From contig NZ_SRLC01000001.1 in assembly GCF_004765605.1 (NCBI RefSeq), positions 1,736,001-1,800,000 of the forward strand: DNA of 64,000 nt, given 5' to 3'. This DNA comes from Hymenobacter aquaticus. Lineage in GTDB: Bacteria > Bacteroidota > Bacteroidia > Cytophagales > Hymenobacteraceae. A program made the translations under genes and the position numbers. This document shows, in pieces, positions 58,420 to 64,000 of the stretch (positions are counted from its first letter, which is position 1; every line of letters starts with the position of its first letter). The notes under the pieces were generated by a model. The model saw nothing but the letters and a program-made list of their open reading frames with translations. It searched no databases and was not told the DNA's origin.

Positions 58420-61212
58420 ATGCAACATCTTCGTTTTCTTTTGGCGGCAGCTCTGCTTACCGGAGCCGCCTCAGCTACGGTTGCACGGCCCAGTGATACC
58501 CGGCTAGTCAGGGCTTCCCCAAAACGTCCTATTACTACTCAGCCCGCTGCTCGCGTGGCCGAGGCCGTGGGCGGCACGGTGCTCACCAGTACCGGCGAGC
58601 CGCTGCCCGGGGCCACCATATTCGTTAAAGGCTCTTTTATCGGCACCAGCTCCAACCAGCTCGGGCAGTTTCACCTGGCCGTAGCCTTCGACAAAGGCCC
58701 CGTGACGCTGGTCGTTGCCTTTGTAGGCTACGAGTCTCAGGAAATCACGCTCAGCGGCCCCGATGCGGAGCTGGTGGTTTCGCTGGTGCCCAGCGCGGCG
58801 GCGGTGAATGCCACGGTGGTATCGGCCTCGCGGGTGGAGGAAAACATCTTGCGCACGTCCGTTACCATCGACAAGGTATCGGCGCGGCAGCTGGAGCGCT
58901 TCAGCACGCCGGAGGTGCTGGCCGGCCTGGGCCAGCTGCCGGGCGTGGACGTGAACTCGGCCTCGATGCTCTTTACCTCCGTCAGCACGCGTGGCTTCAA
59001 CACGGCCAAGAGCGAGCGGGTCATGCAGCTGGTCGACTACATGGACACGGCCCTGCCGAGCCTGAACCTGAGCCCGGGCAACCTGGTGGGCCTGCCCGAG
59101 CTGGACCTGGAGAGCATCGAGCTGCTGCACGGGCCGGCCTCGGCGTTGTACGGGGCCAACGCGCTGAGCGGGGTGGTCTTGTTCAACAGCAAGGACCCGT
59201 TCGTGTACGAGGGGCTGAGCGTGCGCCTGCGCGGGGGGCAGCGCAACCTGCTGGACGGGCAGCTGCGCTACGCCAAGAAGCTCACCGACAAGCTGGCCCT
59301 CAAGCTCAACGCCAGCGGGTTTCAGGCCCAGGACTGGCTGGCCCAGAACTACGAGGCGGCCAGCTTCTCACAGAACCCCGAAGGCTCCAGCCTCGGCTAC
59401 GACGCCGTCAACCGGTCGGGGGAGCTAAGCTTTCGGTTTACCGACGACCCCAAACAGCAGCTGCCCGGCGGCACCCACCCCGACCTGTACGGCAAGACGG
59501 TGTACATGCCCGGCTTCACGGAGCAGGAGCTGATTGGGCCCGACCAGAAAACCAAGTCCTACCGCGTGCAGGGCGCCTTGTCTTACCTGCTGAAGGACAA
59601 CCTGCAGCTGACCCTGGAAGCCAAGCGCGCGACGGGCACGGCCACCTACCAGAACATCAGCCGGTTTCGGGTGAAAGATCTGGGCACCAATCAGTACCGG
59701 GCCGAGCTGAAAAGCAACCGGGGGTTTGTGCGCCTGTATTCCACCGAAGACTTCACCGGCAGCAGCTACGAGCTGGCCCAGCTCGGGGCTTTGCTGCTGG
59801 GCTCCACGGCCCAAGAAACCAGCCCGTATGGCCCCCTGAGCTATGCGCAGCTGTATTTCAGCACCTACAACACGGTGTATTCCGACGCCATCCGGCAGCC
59901 CGGCACCACGCAGGCGCAGGCGCTGGCCCAGGCCCAGCAGGCGGCCAATGCCACCCAGCTGCAAAGCGCCGACCCGCGCTTTGCCACGCTGCGCGCCCAG
60001 CTCGTGGCCGACGACCAGCCGGGCCGGGGCGCGCAGCAGCGGTTCAACTCCTTTCTGAACGACATCAGCGCCCAGCGCAGCTTCCGCGCGTCCGACTTCG
60101 GCACCGACCTGATTCTGGGCGCGGCCTACCGCGAATACCGCCTGGGCTCCGACGGCAAGCTGTTCGACGACTTCAACCGCCGCCGCATCCGCAACTACGA
60201 GTTTGGGGCCTACGGGCAGCTGACCCAGACCTTGCTGCACGAGCACCTGAAGCTGGCTCTGGCCGGCCGCGTCGATTACTTCCGCAACTTTTCCCCGGCG
60301 TTGTCGCCCCGGGCCTCGGCCGTGTATTCGTTTGGGCCCGAGCAGCGGCATAATTTCCGGGCCAGCTACGCCGGGGCCTACCGCAGCCCGTCCCAGCTGG
60401 AGCAGTACGCCCACTCCGACGTCACCTCGTTTATCGTGCTGGGCAACATCAGCAGCGGGTTTCAGGGCTACAGCTTCACCGATGCCAACGGCAACCCCTA
60501 CGGCACGCCGGGCATTCCGCTGGCCGCCTTTGCCATCAATTTGCCCAAGCTCAAGCTGGAACGCTCCAACACGCTGGAAGTGGGCTACAAAGGCATGCTG
60601 CTGCCCAAGCTCTACGCCGACGTGAGCTACTTCCGCAGCGTCTACACCGACTTTATCGGGGGCCAGGCCTTTGCCGGCAACGTGGACGGCAGCCGCCCCA
60701 CCCAGGCCCAGATCGACGAAGGGCTGCCCGGCTTCACCGACCGGACCAAGCCCACGCGCATCATCTTTACCTGGTTCAACAACGCCCGGCAGGTGCGCAC
60801 CCAGGGCGCCACGCTGGGCCTGGCCTACAAGCTCAGCAAAGCCATGAGCCTGACCGGCAACTACTCGCTCAACGTGCTGGACCGCCACCGCCTGCCGGCC
60901 GATTTCCAGACGTTTTTCAACACGCCCAGGCACAAGTTCAATCTGGGCGTGCACGGCACCGTCCGCCAGCACCTGACCTACGCCCTGAACTACCGCTGGG
61001 CCGAAGGCCACCGCCAGGAAATGCCCTTCGCCACGGGCACCATCCGGGCCTACAGCTCCACGGATGCCTACCTGGGCTACGCGCTGCCCGAGCTGGGTAC
61101 CACGTTGCAAGCCGGCGTCTCTAACCTATTCAACGCCAACAATATCCAGATTATCGGTGGCCCCCAGATTGGCCGGCTGGCTTTTCTGGGCGTGCTGGTG
61201 AATGTGAAGTAG
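58420..61212 (+). CDS. TonB-dependent outer-membrane receptor with carboxypeptidase-like N-terminal domain
   Basis: A 930-residue protein. A signal peptide (1 to about 22) precedes a carboxypeptidase-regulatory-like domain (about 50-128; GGTVLTSTGEPLPGATIFVKGSFIGTSSNQLGQFHL). The plug follows (about 140-260; RTSVTIDKVSARQLERFSTPEVLAGLGQLPGVDVNSAS, then LLHGPASALYGANALSGVVLFNSKDPF), then a 22-strand-type barrel ending FLGVLVNVK. It imports a ligand across the outer membrane using TonB energy. No SusD partner, siderophore gene or heme gene is adjacent, so the ligand is unknown. Confidence 0.95.
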   Translation: MQHLRFLLAAALLTGAASATVARPSDTRLVRASPKRPITTQPAARVAEAVGGTVLTSTGEPLPGATIFVKGSFIGTSSNQLGQFHLAVAFDKGPVTLVVAFVGYESQEITLSGPDAELVVSLVPSAAAVNATVVSASRVEENILRTSVTIDKVSARQLERFSTPEVLAGLGQLPGVDVNSASMLFTSVSTRGFNTAKSERVMQLVDYMDTALPSLNLSPGNLVGLPELDLESIELLHGPASALYGANALSGVVLFNSKDPFVYEGLSVRLRGGQRNLLDGQLRYAKKLTDKLALKLNASGFQAQDWLAQNYEAASFSQNPEGSSLGYDAVNRSGELSFRFTDDPKQQLPGGTHPDLYGKTVYMPGFTEQELIGPDQKTKSYRVQGALSYLLKDNLQLTLEAKRATGTATYQNISRFRVKDLGTNQYRAELKSNRGFVRLYSTEDFTGSSYELAQLGALLLGSTAQETSPYGPLSYAQLYFSTYNTVYSDAIRQPGTTQAQALAQAQQAANATQLQSADPRFATLRAQLVADDQPGRGAQQRFNSFLNDISAQRSFRASDFGTDLILGAAYREYRLGSDGKLFDDFNRRRIRNYEFGAYGQLTQTLLHEHLKLALAGRVDYFRNFSPALSPRASAVYSFGPEQRHNFRASYAGAYRSPSQLEQYAHSDVTSFIVLGNISSGFQGYSFTDANGNPYGTPGIPLAAFAINLPKLKLERSNTLEVGYKGMLLPKLYADVSYFRSVYTDFIGGQAFAGNVDGSRPTQAQIDEGLPGFTDRTKPTRIIFTWFNNARQVRTQGATLGLAYKLSKAMSLTGNYSLNVLDRHRLPADFQTFFNTPRHKFNLGVHGTVRQHLTYALNYRWAEGHRQEMPFATGTIRAYSSTDAYLGYALPELGTTLQAGVSNLFNANNIQIIGGPQIGRLAFLGVLVNVK

Positions 61213-61289
61213 CACCGGTTTTACCGCAGGAAACAGCCGGAGCACGTCCGGCAAGTTTTGGGCGTGCTTCGGCGGTGGCGGGCGGTACC

Positions 61290-62030
61290 TTAGCGGTTGT
61301 TAATCAACTGAAACCGGGCGTCCGTTTCCGCGCGGGAAGCGTTGCGCATTTCCTCGGAAGTACCGTAGCCCACCTCCTGCTCGCCAGCGGCCAGGCGCGC
61401 CATGATGGAGTCGGCGAAGGCATCGACGGGCACGCCGAACGTGTGCAGCCCGGCCCCGCCCAAATCGGTATTCACGGCCGGCGGCACGATTTCCAGCACC
61501 TGAATCGGGGTGGACTGGGCCAGCTGGTGCCGCAACGAAAGCGTGAAGGAGTGCAGCGCGGCCTTAGTGGCGCTGTAGATGGGCGCAAACGCGGCCGGCG
61601 CAAACGACAACCCCGACGTGACGTTGATGATGTAAGGGTTGGGCTGCTGGCGCAGATGCGGAATAAACAGCATGGCCAGATGAATCGGGGCTTCCAGGTT
61701 GATGACGATTTCCTGGCGGCGGCTTTCCCAGTCTTCCGGGTCGTCGGCCAGCTGCAGGCGGTTCTGAATGCCGGCGTTGTTGAGCAGCACGTTCACCCCC
61801 GGAAACTCGTTTTTCACCCACTCCAGCAGGCTTTTACGGTCGGCGGCCCGGGCCACGTCGCACACGCGGGTGTGCAGGCCCGGCAGCTGGGCCCGGGCTT
61901 CGCGCAGCTTGTCTTCGCGCCGGCCCACGACGATGACCTCACTGCCGGCCCGCACGAAACGCTCGGCCAGGGCCAGGCCAATGCCGGAGGCGCCTCCGGT
62001 AATCAAGACGGTGTTATTCGCTGGGTTCAT
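61290..62030 (-). CDS. SDR-family oxidoreductase
   Basis: A 246-residue short-chain dehydrogenase. It shows TVLITGGASGIGLALAERF (TGxxxGIG NAD(P) site), VLLNNAGIQNR (NNAG), INVTSGLSFAPAA (catalytic Ser) and YSATKAALHSFTLSLRHQL (YxxxK). The arginine at VVGRRED favours NADP. It resembles DltE-type SDRs. Monocistronic; substrate unknown. Confidence 0.93.
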   Translation of the reverse strand: MNPANNTVLITGGASGIGLALAERFVRAGSEVIVVGRREDKLREARAQLPGLHTRVCDVARAADRKSLLEWVKNEFPGVNVLLNNAGIQNRLQLADDPEDWESRRQEIVINLEAPIHLAMLFIPHLRQQPNPYIINVTSGLSFAPAAFAPIYSATKAALHSFTLSLRHQLAQSTPIQVLEIVPPAVNTDLGGAGLHTFGVPVDAFADSIMARLAAGEQEVGYGTSEEMRNASRAETDARFQLINNR

Positions 62031-62201
62031 GAGTGGGCGGTGAAAAGAAGCTGGTAGTCGGAAACGAAAACTATACTACCCCTTACCAGTCCGTTTTGTT
62101 GGCCCTGCCCCCGTCAAAGTACCGCTGGCCTCCCTTTTTATTAGCCGTCTTTCTGACCACTTTTGTGGGCCGGCTTCTATCCGCGGCACTTAGCTATTCC
62201 A

Positions 62202-63614
62202 ATGCGTCATGTATTCCTGTCGGCCGGCTTGCTGCTGGCCACTACCCTTACCCGGGCTCAGTCGTTCGAACCCGGCCTGCTCGTCACCACTGCCAACGAC
62301 ACCCTTCGGGGCGAAATCGAAAACAGCCACTGGGTCGAAACCCCGGCCACGGTGCGGTTCCGTACGGCCCCGGGCGCGGCCGTCGCCACCTACGCGCCTC
62401 CCCAGCTGCGGCTGTTTCGCCTCACCGGCGGCCGGTATTTTCGCTCGGAGCTGCTCCCGGTAGACCGCACCGCCGAAACCCGCGCCACCTACCTGACCCT
62501 GGACAAAGCGCCCAGGCAGCGGCCGGAAACCATCTTCGCCGAAGTCATTGTCGAAGGCCCCGCGCCCCTGCTGCGGCTGGCGACGCCCGGGGCCACCCAT
62601 TATTTCGTGCGCCGCGAAACCCAGGGCTACATCGAGCTGACCGAGCGGCGCGTGGTGCGCCAGGATCAGCAAGGCCGCCGCACTGCCATCGACGCCAACA
62701 ACTACCGCAGCCAGCTCACGGTGTTTTTCGCCAGCTGCCCCGCGGCTACCCAGGCCGTTGCTACCGCCAAGTTCACGGCTCCCGACCTGGCGGCCGTGGT
62801 GCAGGCCTACAACCAAAGCTGCGCGAATGCGCCGCAGGCCGGCACCAGCTTTCTGCCCACCACCAAGCGTCGGCACCACGTGGCCCTGAACGCCGGGGTG
62901 CTGGTCGGGGTGCAAATCAACAGCTTCGTGCTGCGCCGCGACGATTTCCGGCCCGCGCAGGACTACTCCCTGGATGGCCTGAACGTGAACAGCCGCTTCC
63001 ACCCGATTGGGGGGCTGTACGCCGACGTACTGTTTGCCAGCCGCCAGCTGGCCCTGCACGGCGACCTGACGGTGAATACCATGGGCAAATCGGGGGAAAT
63101 ACCGGCGCGCGGGGCGTTGCCGGCCGGTGAATACGCGTGGCGGGGCCTCAGCTACACGGCGCGGCTGGGTGGGCGCTACTTCGTGCCCCTGGGCCAAACC
63201 AGCCGGCGGCTGTTCGTGGGCTTGGGCCTAGCCCTCGACCATATTCAGGTGACCAGCACCAGCCTGCGCTACGGCAGCGGGCAGCCCGTGCCCGTCGGGG
63301 GCGGCCGCACCGTGCCGTCGGCCGGCACTTTTGTCGATGTGAATCCCGGCAACAACTCTTTCCGGGGCCTAAACGACTTCGGCGGCTCGCTGCCCTACCT
63401 CGAAGTCGGGCTGCGCCAGGGCCGCCTCACAGCCACCCTCGACGTGCGCGCCCGGTACGAAACGTCTTTTCACGACGAGGTAGCCTTTGGCCTGCTGACC
63501 GCCAACACCACAACCGGCTTTCCTGAGCGGGTGAGCTACGACGCGCGCTACTGGCTGTTCAACGCTACCGTCGGCTACCGCCTGAGCACAGCCGACGAAC
63601 GGGCTGGGCGCTAG
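62202..63614 (+). CDS. secreted/outer-membrane protein of unknown function
   Basis: A 470-residue protein with a signal peptide (MRHVFLSAGLLLATTLTRAQ). The N-terminal half (20-225) begins LLVTTANDTLRGEIENSHW and contains YAPPQLRLFRLTGGRYFRSELL, a beta domain common in surface proteins of this phylum. The C-terminal 240 residues have alternating strands (HHVALNAGVLVGVQIN, LHGDLTVNTMG, LSYTARLGGRYFVPLG, LEVGLRQGRLTATLDVRARYE) and end WLFNATVGYRLS, typical of a small outer-membrane barrel. No family is assigned. Confidence 0.78.
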   Translation: MRHVFLSAGLLLATTLTRAQSFEPGLLVTTANDTLRGEIENSHWVETPATVRFRTAPGAAVATYAPPQLRLFRLTGGRYFRSELLPVDRTAETRATYLTLDKAPRQRPETIFAEVIVEGPAPLLRLATPGATHYFVRRETQGYIELTERRVVRQDQQGRRTAIDANNYRSQLTVFFASCPAATQAVATAKFTAPDLAAVVQAYNQSCANAPQAGTSFLPTTKRRHHVALNAGVLVGVQINSFVLRRDDFRPAQDYSLDGLNVNSRFHPIGGLYADVLFASRQLALHGDLTVNTMGKSGEIPARGALPAGEYAWRGLSYTARLGGRYFVPLGQTSRRLFVGLGLALDHIQVTSTSLRYGSGQPVPVGGGRTVPSAGTFVDVNPGNNSFRGLNDFGGSLPYLEVGLRQGRLTATLDVRARYETSFHDEVAFGLLTANTTTGFPERVSYDARYWLFNATVGYRLSTADERAGR

Positions 63615-63693
63615 CTACTTCACTGGTTCGGGAAAAAGCGGCCAGCCGAATTTCACAACAAAAGACCCTTTTTCCGCTTTTCGACGTAGGCAA

Positions 63694-63701
63694 TACCTTT
63701 G
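63694..63701 (+). promoter_or_regulatory. candidate -7 box for mqo
   Basis: TACCTTTG fits TAnnTTTG and lies 25 bp upstream of the start. The expected TTTG 17-23 bp upstream is only approximated by a T-rich stretch. Confidence 0.45.
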
Positions 63702-63725
63702 CCGCTTTCTTTGCTACGTCACCTT

Positions 63726-64000
63726 ATGAATACTACCGATAACTCTCCGGAAAGCACCGTCGACGTCGTGCTCATCGGCGCCGGCATTATGAGCGCCACG
63801 CTGGGCATGATGCTGAAGGAGTTGCAACCCGACCTGACCATTACCGTGCTGGAGCGCCTCGACGTGGCCGCCGCCGAAAGCTCCGACGCCTGGAACAACG
63901 CCGGCACGGGCCACTCGGCCTTCTGCGAGCTGAACTACACGCCCCAGCGCCCCGACGGCTCCATCGACATCAGCAAGGCCATCGGCATTGCCGAGTCGTT
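63726..64000 (+). CDS. mqo: malate:quinone oxidoreductase (5' part, cut by the window end)
   Basis: The first 91 residues are visible: a short lead, then [35 protein letters not shown] (FAD-binding GxGxxx) and [25 protein letters not shown], a near-exact match to the Mqo family. The enzyme oxidises malate to oxaloacetate and passes electrons to the quinone pool at the inner membrane. The remaining roughly 400 residues lie beyond the window. Confidence 0.93.
   Translation, partial: MNTTDNSPESTVDVVLIGAGIMSATLGMMLKELQPDLTITVLERLDVAAAESSDAWNNAGTGHSAFCELNYTPQRPDGSIDISKAIGIAES

Overview
The window looks like a chromosomal segment of a GC-rich Bacteroidota bacterium close to Hymenobacter (Cytophagales). 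This rests on several signs: a type IX secretion sorting domain (gliding-motility C-terminal type), a TonB-dependent receptor with a carboxypeptidase-like N-terminal domain, LytTR/LytS two-component genes, an ECF sigma gene followed by a sigma-control/beta-barrel gene, promoters of the TTTG-N19-TAnnTTTG type, and almost no Shine-Dalgarno sequences. The genus is inferred from gene content and style, not from a marker gene.

Layout. 1-5450: a phage-type DUF551 gene, an AT-rich gap, a T9SS-secreted protein, a small lipoprotein and a di-haem peroxidase, then a phased 42-bp repeat array. 5449-8060: LytTR regulator, LytS-type kinase and a small secreted protein. 8263-16490: a tightly packed operon encoding a glycosyltransferase, a PqqD-like peptide-binding protein, an ATP-grasp ligase, a fold-type III PLP enzyme, a urea-transporter/M23-peptidase fusion, an outer-membrane barrel with TPR-like repeats and a TPR protein. 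I cannot match this to a described pathway, and it is the best candidate for a new system. 16851-25732: an L-arabinose locus (NCS1 permease, LacI regulator, araA, araD, araB, aldose epimerase) with 17 phased 21-bp palindromic units between araB and araD. 26207-31885: Crp/Fnr regulator, fatty-acid-hydroxylase-family membrane protein, a five-PAS hybrid kinase and an unknown protein. 32099-34221: tRNA-Ser(GGA), asparaginase and TatD nuclease. 34286-41537: surface polysaccharide genes (GT2, deacetylase, GT4, flippase, and divergently Wzz and O-antigen ligase). 41863-49548: PP2C phosphatase, ABC permease, cytochrome c, a small HTH regulator behind a 42-bp-phased operator array, GT2, a flippase-like membrane protein, ruvC and a KTSC protein. 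49774-64000: PhzF, an ECF sigma operon, hutI, a spore-photoproduct-lyase homologue, pncA with a 2H phosphodiesterase, a TonB receptor, an SDR enzyme, a barrel protein and the start of mqo.

The intergenic DNA is unusually structured. Three unrelated loci carry palindromes repeated at exactly 21 or 42 bp, that is two or four DNA helical turns. Several other gaps hold composite elements: complementary low-complexity outer arms, REP-like inverted repeats, and a central AAGCCCTTT/AAAGGGCTT terminator hairpin.
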